Shown: positions 47,085-56,277, counted from the stretch's first letter. The stretch: DNA of 64,000 nucleotides from Desulfobacteraceae bacterium (GCA_011390345.1 JAABSP010000010.1:18879-82878), one strand, 5' to 3'. The notes: generated by a model from the sequence alone, not told the origin. Program-made: numbers and translations.

Positions 47085-47630
47085 ATGAATGAAGAATATA
47101 TCCGGAAACTCTCCCGGCTCTCGCTGCTCCTCTTTGATGTGGACGGGGTGATGACCGACGGTGGGCTTGTTTTTGCTCCGAACGGAAAGGAGCTTAAGAT
47201 CTTCAATTCCAAAGACGGCTTCGGGATCAAACTGCTCCAGCTCGGCGGGGTTAGGGCCGGCATAGTTACGGGAAGAACATCGGAAGCCCTGCTCCATCGT
47301 TGCCGGAACCTGAAGATCGACTTGATCTACGACGGCATCGAGATCAAAGTGGACATCCTGCCGCAGATCCTGGACCGAACCGGCATGGAGCCCGATGCCA
47401 TCGGCTTTATGGGAGACGATCTGCTGGACCTCGGCCTCATGCGCGAGTTGGGGGCAAAATTTGCCCCTGCCGATGCCCATCCCATGGTGCGATCCGAGGC
47501 CGACTTTGTTGCTACTTCTCCGGGGGGCCGCGGCGCGGTTCGGGAGGTCTGCGAGGAGATCCTTAAGGCCAAAGGGGTCTGGGAGAGCGTGATTTCCAAA
47601 TATGTCTCCGCATCGGCCTCCATCCGGTAA
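47085..47630 (+). CDS. kdsC: Kdo-8-phosphate phosphatase
   Basis: HAD phosphatase of 181 residues that makes free Kdo. Motif I 'LLFDVDGVMTDGG' carries the nucleophile Asp, followed by 'IFNSKDGFGIKLL' and 'AGIVTGRTSEAL'. Motif IV is 'IGFMGDDLLDLGLM'. The C-terminal 'GGRGAVREVCEEILKAKGVW' closes the active site in the tetramer. The ATG at 47085 gives the usual KdsC length; one at 47061 would add eight residues, and neither has a strong ribosome-binding site. Confidence 0.95.
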   Translation: MNEEYIRKLSRLSLLLFDVDGVMTDGGLVFAPNGKELKIFNSKDGFGIKLLQLGGVRAGIVTGRTSEALLHRCRNLKIDLIYDGIEIKVDILPQILDRTGMEPDAIGFMGDDLLDLGLMRELGAKFAPADAHPMVRSEADFVATSPGGRGAVREVCEEILKAKGVWESVISKYVSASASIR

Positions 47631-47633
47631 AAC

Positions 47634-48224
47634 ATGCAAACCCGGAAAAAGAAGACCCGAAACATCAAAATCGCACTCACGGTTCTGATCTTTTTGATGG
47701 TCGGCGCTGTCATCGCCCTCTTCTCGGGCTATCGAAACCTCTTTACCGATACAAAGGATCTGGTCTCGGCACCGGCCCAGGAGGAGGCTTCCATCTCGCT
47801 GGATACCATCCATCAGACCGCGACCAAAGACGGTCAGAAGCAGTGGAGCCTCGATGCCGAAAAGGTGCGCTACATGCAGGAGAAGGATCAGGCCATTTTA
47901 GAGGAGATCTCCGTCACCTTCTATCCGGAGCCGGAGAAGGCCGAACCCATCCGGCTGACCGCGGACCAGGGGGTTCTTCATATCGATACGAAAGATATTG
48001 ACGTCATGGGCAATGTGGTTGTGGAGAACAGCAGCTATCGGCTCGAAACCGAGAATCTCCGATACGAACACGCGGTTCGCGCCTTTAAAACCACCTCGCC
48101 GGTCCATATCCAGGGGCTCGATTTTTCACTGGCCGCGGATGGGATGTCCTTTGATATGGAGACGCGGCGAACAGAATTTACAGGAAATGTCAAGGGGACA
48201 ATCCGTGAAAATCTTTCACTATAG
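47634..48224 (+). CDS. lptC: LPS export protein LptC
   Basis: Bitopic inner-membrane protein, 196 residues. After a basic start ('MQTRKKKTRNIK') comes one transmembrane helix (about 11-30) and a periplasmic beta-jellyroll with 'IDVMGNVVVENSSYRLETENLRY'. LptC passes LPS from the LptBFG complex to LptA. It lies 3 bases after kdsC and overlaps lptA by 20 bases. Confidence 0.9.
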   Translation: MQTRKKKTRNIKIALTVLIFLMVGAVIALFSGYRNLFTDTKDLVSAPAQEEASISLDTIHQTATKDGQKQWSLDAEKVRYMQEKDQAILEEISVTFYPEPEKAEPIRLTADQGVLHIDTKDIDVMGNVVVENSSYRLETENLRYEHAVRAFKTTSPVHIQGLDFSLAADGMSFDMETRRTEFTGNVKGTIRENLSL

Positions 48225-48768
48225 GAAAAATCGATACGCTTTAGCCTTTATCGCGATCTTCTCTTTTCTTGCCCCCGGAGCAGGAGCCTTTTTTCCGGTT
48301 CCGGCCGGTGCGCAGAATGCGAGCCAGGAAGAGCCGATCCAGATCCAGGCCGAAACCCTTGTCGCGGACAACGCGTCCCGCTATGCCGAATTCATCGGCA
48401 ATGTCAAGGCCACCCAGGGGAATACGCAGATCCTTGCGGACCGGCTCAGAATCCACTATAGAAGCGGGGCCACCCAGGAGACCGGGGCCGTCGGTTCAGG
48501 GGAGGATGCGATCGAAAAGATCGTGGCCGAGGGAAATGTGACCATCACCTTTGACGACAAGAAGGCCGTCACGGATCAGGCGGTCTATACCCTGGATGAC
48601 CGGCGGCTCGTGCTGACGGGGCAGACCTCGAAAGTGACCAGCGGGAAAGACTCCATCACCGGGTCCAAGATCATTGTGGAGCGGGTCACAGGAAAGATCC
48701 GGGTGGAGAGCAGCAGAAAACAGCCGGTGGAGGCGATCTTCTTTCCCGGCAAAAAAGGGCTGGAGTAA
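48205..48768 (+). CDS. lptA: LPS transport periplasmic protein LptA
   Basis: 187 residues from a GTG at 48205 with AAGGGG 7 bases before it; the longer frame runs in lptC. The signal region 'YALAFIAIFSFLAPGAGA' precedes an OstA-like domain: 'IQAETLVADNASRYAEFIGNVKA', 'IVAEGNVTITFDDKKAVTDQAVY', 'LTGQTSKVTSGKDSITGSKI'. LptA forms the periplasmic bridge that carries LPS to the outer membrane. Confidence 0.92.
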   Translation: MKIFHYRKNRYALAFIAIFSFLAPGAGAFFPVPAGAQNASQEEPIQIQAETLVADNASRYAEFIGNVKATQGNTQILADRLRIHYRSGATQETGAVGSGEDAIEKIVAEGNVTITFDDKKAVTDQAVYTLDDRRLVLTGQTSKVTSGKDSITGSKIIVERVTGKIRVESSRKQPVEAIFFPGKKGLE

Positions 48769-48774
48769 AAAGCG

Positions 48775-49497
48775 ATGCCCACCCTTTCCGTGGCCGAGCT
48801 GGCAAAGGTGTACCATGGCCGGCGGGTGGTCGATTCCGTCACCTTGGGCGTGAAGAGCGGTCAGGTGGTGGGTCTGCTGGGCCCAAACGGCGCCGGCAAG
48901 ACCACAACCTTTTATATGGCCGTGGGTCTGGTCCATCCGGACGGGGGCAAGGTTTTCCTTGACGATGAAGATATTACCGATTACCCTATGTACCTCAGAG
49001 CCCGCAAAGGCGTCGGCTATCTGCCCCAGGAGACCTCGGTCTTCCGGAAGCTGACAGTGCGCCAGAACATTCTGGCCGTACTCGAGGTCTTTCCCATGCC
49101 GAAACGTCAGCGGGAAGAGAGGGCCGCAGAACTCTTGGAGGAACTGGGCATCGCGCACCTGGCGGGTCAGAGAGCGGGCCATCTGTCGGGCGGGGAGCGG
49201 CGCCGGCTGGAGATCAGCCGTTCCCTGGCCAGCAATCCGTCCTTCATACTCCTGGATGAGCCCTTTGCCGGTGTCGATCCCATCGCGGTCCTGGATATCA
49301 AATCGATCATCGAGCACCTGAAGCAAAGAGAGATCGGTATCCTGATATCGGATCACAATGTCCGGGAGACGCTTGGCGCGTGCGATACCGCCTACATTCT
49401 CAGCGACGGAAAAGTGATTGAATCGGGCCCCCCGGCCAAGATCGCAGAGAGCGGGATCGCCCGCCGGATCTATCTGGGGGAAGAATTCCGGTTATAA
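48775..49497 (+). CDS. lptB: LPS export ABC transporter ATPase LptB
   Basis: 240 residues, cytoplasmic ATPase of the LptBFGC machine. Walker A 'GLLGPNGAGKTTTFYM' (about 36-51), the Q-loop 'YLPQETSVFRKLTVRQN', the ABC signature 'LSGGERRRLEISR', Walker B 'FILLDEPFAGVDPIA' and 'ISDHNVRETLGACD' are all present. These are LptB-specific wordings. lptF and lptG are not in the window. The gene order lptC-lptA-lptB-rpoN is the common proteobacterial one. Confidence 0.97.
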   Translation: MPTLSVAELAKVYHGRRVVDSVTLGVKSGQVVGLLGPNGAGKTTTFYMAVGLVHPDGGKVFLDDEDITDYPMYLRARKGVGYLPQETSVFRKLTVRQNILAVLEVFPMPKRQREERAAELLEELGIAHLAGQRAGHLSGGERRRLEISRSLASNPSFILLDEPFAGVDPIAVLDIKSIIEHLKQREIGILISDHNVRETLGACDTAYILSDGKVIESGPPAKIAESGIARRIYLGEEFRL

Positions 49498-49567
49498 TCT
49501 GGTTATAATATTGACCATTCCGATTGAAAATGGAGTTTCATTTGTAAAATGAATTTCAGATTGTAAC

Positions 49568-51004
49568 ATGGCCATTGAACTGAGACAACAGCTCAAGCTC
49601 ACCCAGCAGCTCGTGATGACTCCGCAACTGCAGCAGGCCATCAAACTGTTGCAGTTGTCCCGTCTGGAACTGCTGGATACCATCCGACAGGAGCTTGAGG
49701 AGAATCCGGTTCTCGAGGAGGCACAGGAGATCGACGAAGGGCAGAGCGAGTCCGAATCCCCTCCGGAAGAGGATTTTGCCGCGGGGGAAAAAGAGGTGAC
49801 GATCGGGGAGGATAGTATCGACACCATCGACTGGAGCAATTATATCGATGAGTACAACACCCCCGGCAAAGTCACTTATGAGAGCGAAGGGAAGGATTCG
49901 CCCCAGTACGAGGCATTTATCGCGCCGAAGCAGACCCTGAGCGGGCATCTTCTCTGGCAGTTGATGATGGCCACCCCCTCTTCCGAAGAGGAGAGAATCG
50001 CCAGCCTGATCATCGGCAACCTGAACCTCAACGGCTATCTCGATATTTCGGTGGAAGAGCTGGCCCAACAGAACGACCTCTCCACGGAAGCGGTGGAAGA
50101 TGTTCTCTTTCTGCTGCAGAGCTTCGATCCCGTAGGCATCTGCGCCAGAGATCTCTCCGAAAGTCTCTCTCTTCAGGCAGGCCATCTCGGCTTTGATGAG
50201 AAGTCGCTGGTCCAGGGGATCATCAACGGCTACCTGCACCATCTGGAGAACCGGAATATCAAAGCCATCTGCAAGGCATTGAATACCGATACGGAATCGG
50301 TCATGGCCGCAGTGGAAGTGATCCGCAACCTCGACCCGAGGCCCGGCAGACAGTTCACCGATGAGACGCCCCAGTATATCACCCCGGACATCTACGTTCA
50401 CAAGATCGAAGAGGATTATGTCATCGTGCTCAATGACGACGGCATGCCCCGGCTGCGGATCAACAACTACTATCAGAAGGCCCTGGAACAGAGCGGAAAG
50501 GTGACGGAGAACACCAAGATCTTCATGCAGGAGAAGCTCCGTGCCGCGTCCTGGCTCATCAAGAGCATTCAGCAGCGCCAGAAGACGATCTATCGGGTGA
50601 TGGAGAGCATCATCAAATACCAGCGGGACTTCTTCGACAGAGGCATTGAGTATCTCAAACCGATGGTGCTGCGGGATGTGGCCGAAGATATCGAGATGCA
50701 TGAATCGACCATCAGCCGGGTCACCACCAACAAATATGCCTATACTCCACAGGGAATTTTTGAACTGAAGTACTTTTTCAACAGCTCCATCGGCCGAACC
50801 GACGGAGACTGCGCGATGGCCTCGGCCAGTGTGCAGCAGCGAATTCGCCATATCATCGAATCCGAAGATCCGAAAAAGCCGTACAGCGATGATAAAATCT
50901 CCAAGCTCTTGAAAGAAGCCAACATCGACATTGCGCGGCGGACCGTGGCCAAATACCGGGAGATGATGAGAATCCTGCCGTCCAGCAAACGGAAACCATA
51001 TTAG
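49568..51004 (+). CDS. rpoN: RNA polymerase sigma-54 factor
   Basis: 478 residues. The N-terminal activator region 'LKLTQQLVMTPQLQQAIKLLQLSRLEL' (split: 'LVMTPQLQQAIKLLQL') is followed by an acidic linker, the core-binding domain and the helix-turn-helix. The RpoN box 'ARRTVAKYREMM' lies near residue 460. It directs transcription that needs activators such as the NtrC-type protein at 30 kb. No ribosome-binding site is evident at its ATG. The 70-base gap after lptB holds a short tandem GGTTATAAT repeat. Confidence 0.97.
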   Translation: MAIELRQQLKLTQQLVMTPQLQQAIKLLQLSRLELLDTIRQELEENPVLEEAQEIDEGQSESESPPEEDFAAGEKEVTIGEDSIDTIDWSNYIDEYNTPGKVTYESEGKDSPQYEAFIAPKQTLSGHLLWQLMMATPSSEEERIASLIIGNLNLNGYLDISVEELAQQNDLSTEAVEDVLFLLQSFDPVGICARDLSESLSLQAGHLGFDEKSLVQGIINGYLHHLENRNIKAICKALNTDTESVMAAVEVIRNLDPRPGRQFTDETPQYITPDIYVHKIEEDYVIVLNDDGMPRLRINNYYQKALEQSGKVTENTKIFMQEKLRAASWLIKSIQQRQKTIYRVMESIIKYQRDFFDRGIEYLKPMVLRDVAEDIEMHESTISRVTTNKYAYTPQGIFELKYFFNSSIGRTDGDCAMASASVQQRIRHIIESEDPKKPYSDDKISKLLKEANIDIARRTVAKYREMMRILPSSKRKPY

Positions 51005-51017
51005 GAGGTGAGCCATC

Positions 51018-51548
51018 ATGCAGACATCCGTTACCTTCAAAAACATCGACTCTTCCGACAACCTCAAAGCCTATGTGACGGATAAGCTGGACCGGTTCGA
51101 CCGGTATCTGGACAATCCGGCCGAGGCCAATGTGGTTCTCTCTGTGGAGAAATTCCGCCACATAGCGGAGATCACCATCATCGGGGACCGCCTCAAGATC
51201 AAGGGCAAGGAAGAGACCAACGACATGTACTCGGCCATCGACATGGTCCTGGACAAGGTCGAGGTCCAGATCAAAAAGAGCAAAGACAAGATCCGGGACA
51301 AACGGGGCAAAGGCAAAGGAATGGAGCCCTTTGGCGGAGAAGAGCCCCTGATCGTCGGCGATGACATCCCCAAGGAGATTATCGTCAAAAATGTTGACTA
51401 CAAGCCCATGGATGTTGAAGAGGCGATTTTGCAGATGGATCTGACCGAAGAGAACTTTCTGGTCTTCACCAATGCCAGAACCGAACAGATCAATGTGCTA
51501 TACCATCGGAAAGATGGCCATTACGGCCTGATTCAGCCCAGCTTCTGA
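51018..51548 (+). CDS. hpf: Ribosome hibernation promoting factor, long form
   Basis: 176 residues, the long type that dimerises 70S ribosomes into 100S particles. The N-terminal domain has 'VTFKNIDSSDNLKAYVTDKLDRF' and a basic helix, 'IKKSKDKIRDKRGKGKG'. The C-terminal domain has 'IIVKNVDYKPMDVEEAILQM' and 'FLVFTNARTEQINVLYHRKDGHYGLIQP' (family ending). A strong AGGAGGT precedes the ATG. It follows rpoN by 13 bases, as in many bacteria. Confidence 0.95.
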   Translation: MQTSVTFKNIDSSDNLKAYVTDKLDRFDRYLDNPAEANVVLSVEKFRHIAEITIIGDRLKIKGKEETNDMYSAIDMVLDKVEVQIKKSKDKIRDKRGKGKGMEPFGGEEPLIVGDDIPKEIIVKNVDYKPMDVEEAILQMDLTEENFLVFTNARTEQINVLYHRKDGHYGLIQPSF

Positions 51549-51620
51549 TGACCGAGCTTAAAAGAACCGAGATTAAAAGGAAAGGATGATGTGCGAAAAC
51601 GGTTTTACGGTTAAGGCCCC

Positions 51621-52079
51621 ATGAAGATTCTCGATGTACTGGAGGCGGATGCCGTCATTATCGATCTGGCCTCCCGGGACAAGAAAGGGGTGATCGAGGA
51701 GCTGGCCGCGCCCGTAGCCGACATTACGGGGGTGGATCATGTGGAGCTGGTTCGGGTCCTTCTGGACCGGGAGCGGCTGGGCAGCACCGGCATCGGCGGG
51801 GGCATCGGCATTCCCCACGGAAAGCTCAAAAGCCTCGATCGATTGATCCTTGGATTCGGCAGGAGCAAAACCGGCGTCAGTTTCGAATCCATGGACCGGC
51901 GGCCCACCCATATCTTCTTTCTGCTGGTGACGCCTGAGAACTCCACCGGGCTTCATCTGAAGCTGCTGGCCCGGATCTCCAGAATCCTTAAAAATGAAGA
52001 TTTCAAGGAGAGACTCCTTGCAGCAACAGAACGGGAAGAAGTATTGCAGGCCATCCGGGAGGAGGATGAAGCCTTTTGA
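51621..52079 (+). CDS. ptsN: PTS nitrogen-regulatory IIA protein (EIIA-Ntr)
   Basis: 152-residue EIIA domain of the mannitol/fructose type. The phospho-accepting His is in 'GIGGGIGIPHGKLKSLD', near residue 67. In PTS-Ntr it is phosphorylated by NPr/HPr and controls transporters and kinases rather than sugar uptake. No membrane IIBC component is encoded nearby. It lies between hpf and rapZ. Confidence 0.93.
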   Translation: MKILDVLEADAVIIDLASRDKKGVIEELAAPVADITGVDHVELVRVLLDRERLGSTGIGGGIGIPHGKLKSLDRLILGFGRSKTGVSFESMDRRPTHIFFLLVTPENSTGLHLKLLARISRILKNEDFKERLLAATEREEVLQAIREEDEAF

Positions 52080-52111
52080 AAGGTAAACTGCGGAGAAGGC
52101 CGTGAGCGGAA

Positions 52112-52984
52112 ATGGAACAACTGAAAATCTTCATCATTACCGGGCTTTCGGGTTCGGGTAAGAGTACGGCCATCGACGCGCTGGAAGACGCGGGCTTCTA
52201 CTGTGTGGACAACATGCCGGTGGCATTGCTGCCCAAATTCCTGCAGCTCCCCCTCCATAGAGATGCTGATATGGCAGGGCTCGCCTTTGTCATGGATCTG
52301 AGGGAGAAGAATTTTCTCGCCCGGTATCCGCCCGTTCTCGAAAACCTCCGCAGAAAAGGGTATGATTTCGAGATCCTCTTTTTAGAGGCCGATGAGAAGA
52401 TTTTGGTCCAGCGGTACAGCCAGACCCGGCGTCAGCACCCCCTCTCCCACGACAAAGGGCTTCTGGACGGCATCCGCGCGGAAAAAGAGCAGTTGAAGGA
52501 TCTGAAGAATGCCGCCCACACCGTCATCAACACCTCCCAGTATACGGTTCACGATCTCAAAGCGATCATAAGAGACATCGCCCAGAAACATCGAAAGCTG
52601 GTCTCCATGAAGATCACGGTGCTCTCTTTCGGCTTTAAATATGGCCTGCCGCCCGATGCGGATCTTGTCATCGATGTGCGCTTCATCGGAAATCCTCATT
52701 TCATCCCCCATCTGAAACCGCTCCACGGCGAGGACCCGCCCGTGAGAGAGTATGTTCTCGATCAGGAGATCGCCCGGGGCTTTCTGGACCGCTTTCTGGA
52801 TCTGTTCGATTTTCTCATCCCCCTTTACGAGAAGGAAGGAAAGGTTTATCTGACCCTCGGAGTCGGCTGTACCGGAGGCAGGCACCGCTCCGTGGCCATT
52901 TCACGAAGGATTTACACCCACTTACAGGAAACGGGAAGAAGGGTGGAACTGAACCATCGGGACATCGATCAGGGAGGCCGCTGA
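52112..52984 (+). CDS. rapZ: RNase adapter / nucleotide-binding protein RapZ
   Basis: 290 residues. Walker A 'GLSGSGKSTAIDALEDAGF' (about 9-27) followed by 'CVDNMPVALLPKF', 'RRQHPLSHD' and the C-terminal 'SFGFKYGLPPDADLVIDVRF', 'NPHFIPHLKPLHGEDP' and 'GCTGGRHRSVAISRR'. In E. coli RapZ guides RNase E to the GlmZ small RNA; in other phyla the role is less clear. Its place after ptsN is conserved. Confidence 0.95.
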   Translation: MEQLKIFIITGLSGSGKSTAIDALEDAGFYCVDNMPVALLPKFLQLPLHRDADMAGLAFVMDLREKNFLARYPPVLENLRRKGYDFEILFLEADEKILVQRYSQTRRQHPLSHDKGLLDGIRAEKEQLKDLKNAAHTVINTSQYTVHDLKAIIRDIAQKHRKLVSMKITVLSFGFKYGLPPDADLVIDVRFIGNPHFIPHLKPLHGEDPPVREYVLDQEIARGFLDRFLDLFDFLIPLYEKEGKVYLTLGVGCTGGRHRSVAISRRIYTHLQETGRRVELNHRDIDQGGR

Positions 52985-53062
52985 TCTGCAGATGACAAGG
53001 CTTTCCAAGTTTTTTCTACCGGATCTCCGGATCGCTATGATATACTACATAAAGAAGTTCAA

Positions 53063-53476
53063 ATGATCGGTATTGTAATCGTTACACACAGCCAGCTCGG
53101 CGACGCGCTAATCGAGGCGGCCGGCTTTATCCTCGGCAGCCTCCCTGAAGGGACCGTTGCCGTCTCCATCAACCTGAAAGAACAGGCCGATGCTTTGCGG
53201 GAGAAGATCGCAGAAGGCATCAAGGGGGTCAAGACCCCAAAAGGGGTACTGATCTTGACTGACATGTTCGGCGGAACCCCATCGAATCTCAGCTACTCTT
53301 TTCTGGAAGAGGGACGGGTGGAGGTGATCTCCGGCGTCAATCTTCCCATGCTGATAAAGGCCGTCAATTCCCGGGAAAAAATGGATCTCGTGCCGCTGGC
53401 CGAGTGTATCGAGGCCTACGGCAAAAAAAGCATCACCCTTGCAAGCGGCATACTCAAGGGCAACAAAAGAGGATAG
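53063..53476 (+). CDS. PTS IIA component, mannose family
   Basis: 137-residue EIIA-Man domain. The start 'IGIVIVTHSQLGDALIEAAG' has the phospho-acceptor His near residue 9, and 'LILTDMFGGTPSN' is the family's second landmark. No IIB, IIC or IID gene follows, so it probably acts in regulation rather than sugar transport. HPr and enzyme I genes, which often come next in related genomes, are absent here; rimI follows and overlaps. Confidence 0.9.
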   Translation: MIGIVIVTHSQLGDALIEAAGFILGSLPEGTVAVSINLKEQADALREKIAEGIKGVKTPKGVLILTDMFGGTPSNLSYSFLEEGRVEVISGVNLPMLIKAVNSREKMDLVPLAECIEAYGKKSITLASGILKGNKRG

Positions 53477-53948
53477 CCCTTTTTCCGGCTGGCATTTCAG
53501 CCCTGTGCGCGAGGCCGATATCGACGGACTGGCCGCGATGGACCGGAAGATTTTTGACCGCCCCTGGAGCCGGAACGCCTTTGTCGAAGAACTCGATGCC
53601 CAAGGGGGTCAGAGTTTCGGGCTCTGGTATCACCACCCCGATGGGGAGAAGCACCTTGGCGGATACATCTGTTTCCGGGTCTTTTTAGATGAGATGCATA
53701 TTCTGAGGATCGCGGTGGCCCCATCCTGGCGCAGACAGGGGATTGCGTCACTGGTGCTGGAGAGAAGCCTGCGGATTGCAGCGGAAAAAGAGGCGAAGAC
53801 CGCTCTGCTGGAGGTGCGCCAGAGCAATACAGGAGCGCTGTCTCTTTATACGAACTTCGGCTTTTCAGAGATCGGCCGGCGAAAAGGCTACTATCCCGAA
53901 AGCGGTGATGGAGAGGATGCGCTGGTGTTGCTGAAGCAACTTATGTAA
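53439..53948 (+). CDS. rimI: RimI-like ribosomal-protein/GNAT N-acetyltransferase
   Basis: GNAT acetyltransferase of up to 169 residues. The acetyl-CoA loop is 'APSWRRQGIASLVLER'. 'LEVRQSNTGALSLYTNFGFSEIGRRKGYYPESGDGEDALVL' contains the RimI signatures 'ALSLYTNFGF' and 'RKGYY'. RimI acetylates S18 N-termini; orthologues may modify other proteins. The start is uncertain: the only upstream option is a TTG at 53439, which overlaps the EIIA gene by 38 bases, and a GTG near residue 24 is the alternative. Confidence 0.85.
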   Translation: MQAAYSRATKEDSPFSGWHFSPVREADIDGLAAMDRKIFDRPWSRNAFVEELDAQGGQSFGLWYHHPDGEKHLGGYICFRVFLDEMHILRIAVAPSWRRQGIASLVLERSLRIAAEKEAKTALLEVRQSNTGALSLYTNFGFSEIGRRKGYYPESGDGEDALVLLKQLM

Positions 53949-53972
53949 TTGAAATCTTTAAGGAGGGAGAAG

Positions 53973-54977
53973 ATGAGCACAAAGATCGGCATCAATGGAT
54001 TTGGAAGAATCGGACGATGTATTTTCAGAGCCGCGATGGGCAATCCCGATGTTGAAGTGGTCGCCATCAACGACCTCATGGACACGGCCACAATGGCCCA
54101 CCTGCTCAAATACGATTCGGTTCACGGAAGGCTCGATGCGGATGTCTCGCCCGCGGAAAACGGGATTTCGGTCAATGGCAGAAATATTCCGATCTCTGCG
54201 GTCAAAGATCCGTCCCAGGCCGACTGGCAGGGGAAGAAGGCCGATATCATCGCGGAATGCACCGGTATTTTCCGGGATGCCGAGGGCGCGGGAAAGCATC
54301 TGGCGGCCGGGGCAAAGAAGGTGGTCATCTCCGCGCCGGCAAAAAATCCGGATATTACCGTGGTCATGGGTGTCAACCACAACCAGTATGATCCGAAAAA
54401 TCACAACATCATCTCCAACGCCTCCTGCACCACCAACTGCCTTGCGCCGGTGGCCAAGGTTCTTCTGGAAAACTTCGGCGTCAAAAACGGCCTGATGACA
54501 ACCATCCACTCCTATACCGGAGATCAGCGCCTCCTCGATTTTCCCCACAAAGATCTGCGCAGAGCCAGGGCCGCTGCCATGTCCATGATTCCGACAACCA
54601 CAGGCGCGGCCAAGGCGGTCTCCCTGGTGCTGCCCCAGCTCGAAGGCAAACTCAACGGCCTTGCCATCCGGGTTCCGACCCCCAATGTCTCTCTGGTCGA
54701 TGTGGTGGTGACAGTTGAAAAATCGGGCCTGACGGTCTCCGATGTCAACGATGCCCTGAAAGCCGCAGCCGAAGGGGAGATGAAGGACATCCTGGGCTAC
54801 AGTGAAGAGCCCCTGGTATCTTCGGATTACAATGGCTGTCCCCTCTCCTCCATTGTTGATGGGCCAAATACCTATGTCATTGACAACCTTGTCAAGGTCA
54901 TCTCCTGGTATGACAATGAGATGGGCTACTCCACCCGCATGGTGGATCTGATGGCCATGATCGGCGCACAGCTTTAA
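53973..54977 (+). CDS. gapA: Glyceraldehyde-3-phosphate dehydrogenase, type I
   Basis: 334 residues from the ATG at 53973 preceded by AAGGAGGGAG; the frame opens 8 codons earlier without a site. 'KIGINGFGRIGRCIFRAA' binds NAD. The catalytic 'SNASCTTNCLAP' has its Cys near residue 152, with 'HSYTGDQRLLD' and 'RAAAMSMIPTTTGAAKA'. Works in glycolysis and gluconeogenesis. tpiA follows 14 bases on; phosphoglycerate kinase, often between them, is missing from the cluster. Confidence 0.97.
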   Translation: MSTKIGINGFGRIGRCIFRAAMGNPDVEVVAINDLMDTATMAHLLKYDSVHGRLDADVSPAENGISVNGRNIPISAVKDPSQADWQGKKADIIAECTGIFRDAEGAGKHLAAGAKKVVISAPAKNPDITVVMGVNHNQYDPKNHNIISNASCTTNCLAPVAKVLLENFGVKNGLMTTIHSYTGDQRLLDFPHKDLRRARAAAMSMIPTTTGAAKAVSLVLPQLEGKLNGLAIRVPTPNVSLVDVVVTVEKSGLTVSDVNDALKAAAEGEMKDILGYSEEPLVSSDYNGCPLSSIVDGPNTYVIDNLVKVISWYDNEMGYSTRMVDLMAMIGAQL

Positions 54978-54991
54978 AAAGGAGTCTGGAA

Positions 54992-55753
54992 ATGGAGAAG
55001 CGAAGGCCGCTCATCGCCGGCAACTGGAAGATGTACAAGACCAACGACAAAGCTGTGGAGACGGCAGGAAAGCTTTCCGGACTTGTCTCTGACATTGCAG
55101 ATGTTGACATCATGATCGCACCCCCGTTCACGGCCCTGGCTCCGGTCAGCGAGGCCGTAAAGGGCGGCCCCATCAAAGTGGGGGGCCAGGATCTCTTCTG
55201 GAAGGAGGAGGGCGCCTTTACCGGAGAGGTCTCCACTGCCATGCTCCTCTCGGCCGGATGCCAGTATGTCATCATCGGACATTCGGAACGGCGCCAGTAC
55301 TTTGGCGAGTCGGACAAGACCGTCAACAAGAAGATCCGGGCCGCAATAGACACCGGACTGATCCCGGTGATGTGCGTCGGAGAGTCGGAAAAAGAGCGGG
55401 ACGGAAAAGAAACATTTTCTGTGCTTGACAAACAGGTCGGAAATGGGTTAAAAGACTTTTTGTTGGATGATCTGGATAATCTTGTGATCGCCTACGAACC
55501 TGTATGGGCGATCGGAACCGGAAAGACAGCAACGACGGAACAGGCCCAGGAGGTGCATCTCTTCCTGCGCTCGTTCATCGAAAAAAATTTTGGGAATGTC
55601 CTTGCGCAATCCATCCGAATCCTGTATGGAGGGAGCGTAAAACCGGACAATATCCTAGAGCTGATGAACATGCCCGATATCGACGGCGCCTTGGTGGGCG
55701 GTGCAAGTCTGGAAGCGGAAACATTTGCAAAGATAGTCCGATTTCAGAAGTGA
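54992..55753 (+). CDS. tpiA: Triosephosphate isomerase
   Basis: 253 residues. 'RPLIAGNWKMYKT' (catalytic Asn/Lys), 'VIIGHSERRQYFGE' (catalytic His) and 'VIAYEPVWAIGTGKTAT' (catalytic Glu plus flexible loop) are intact. 'RILYGGSVKPDN' binds phosphate. It is co-transcribed with gapA and likely with secG. Confidence 0.98.
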   Translation: MEKRRPLIAGNWKMYKTNDKAVETAGKLSGLVSDIADVDIMIAPPFTALAPVSEAVKGGPIKVGGQDLFWKEEGAFTGEVSTAMLLSAGCQYVIIGHSERRQYFGESDKTVNKKIRAAIDTGLIPVMCVGESEKERDGKETFSVLDKQVGNGLKDFLLDDLDNLVIAYEPVWAIGTGKTATTEQAQEVHLFLRSFIEKNFGNVLAQSIRILYGGSVKPDNILELMNMPDIDGALVGGASLEAETFAKIVRFQK

Positions 55754-55830
55754 ATTTCCATCAAAGCGAAATTTTTTTTAATTATAGTCAATAAAATTCA
55801 AATCAATAAAAGAGGACAAGCGGTCTTTTT

Positions 55831-56259
55831 ATGACGCTAATACTGATAGCCATTCATATCATCGTCTGCTTCACACTGATCTTGATCGTGCTCCTGCAGA
55901 CCGGCAAAGGCGCAGACATGGGTTCCGCATTCGGCGCAGGCTCCAGCCAGACGCTTTTTGGAAGCACTGGGGCATCGACATTTCTGAGCAAAGCGACAAC
56001 TGTTGCGGCAATCATCTTCATGGTCACATCCCTTGCCCTGGCATGGGTATCAGGTCATCGAACCGGAAGTTCCATCATGATGGAGCAGCCAGTGGCTCCG
56101 ATCGAAGCGCCGGCGCCGACAGATAACGTACCGGCGGATGTGCCTGCGCCTGCAGAAGGAGAGATCGATATGGAAGAACCCCTTCCTGCCGAGACGACAC
56201 CTCAGTCAGAGGCTATCCCTCAGGATGGACCGGTTCAGCCGTCAGCAGAAGCGGAGTAA
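55831..56259 (+). CDS. secG: Preprotein translocase subunit SecG with extended acidic tail
   Basis: 142 residues. The SecG core has two helices (about 3-21 and 52-70) joined by 'LQTGKGADMGSAFGAGSSQTLFGS', the family signature. The last 60 residues are a proline/glutamate-rich tail ('PIEAPAPTDNVPADVPAPAEGE'), longer than in E. coli. It helps SecYE move proteins. Order tpiA-secG-tRNA-Leu is common across bacteria. Confidence 0.93.
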   Translation: MTLILIAIHIIVCFTLILIVLLQTGKGADMGSAFGAGSSQTLFGSTGASTFLSKATTVAAIIFMVTSLALAWVSGHRTGSSIMMEQPVAPIEAPAPTDNVPADVPAPAEGEIDMEEPLPAETTPQSEAIPQDGPVQPSAEAE

Positions 56260-56277
56260 AGAACAGCTTTATCATGT

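Noticed and set aside
49556..51067. 503-codon frame antisense to rpoN
   Set aside because: Covers exactly the rpoN and start of hpf region; no domain recognised, and rpoN motifs are complete on the other strand.
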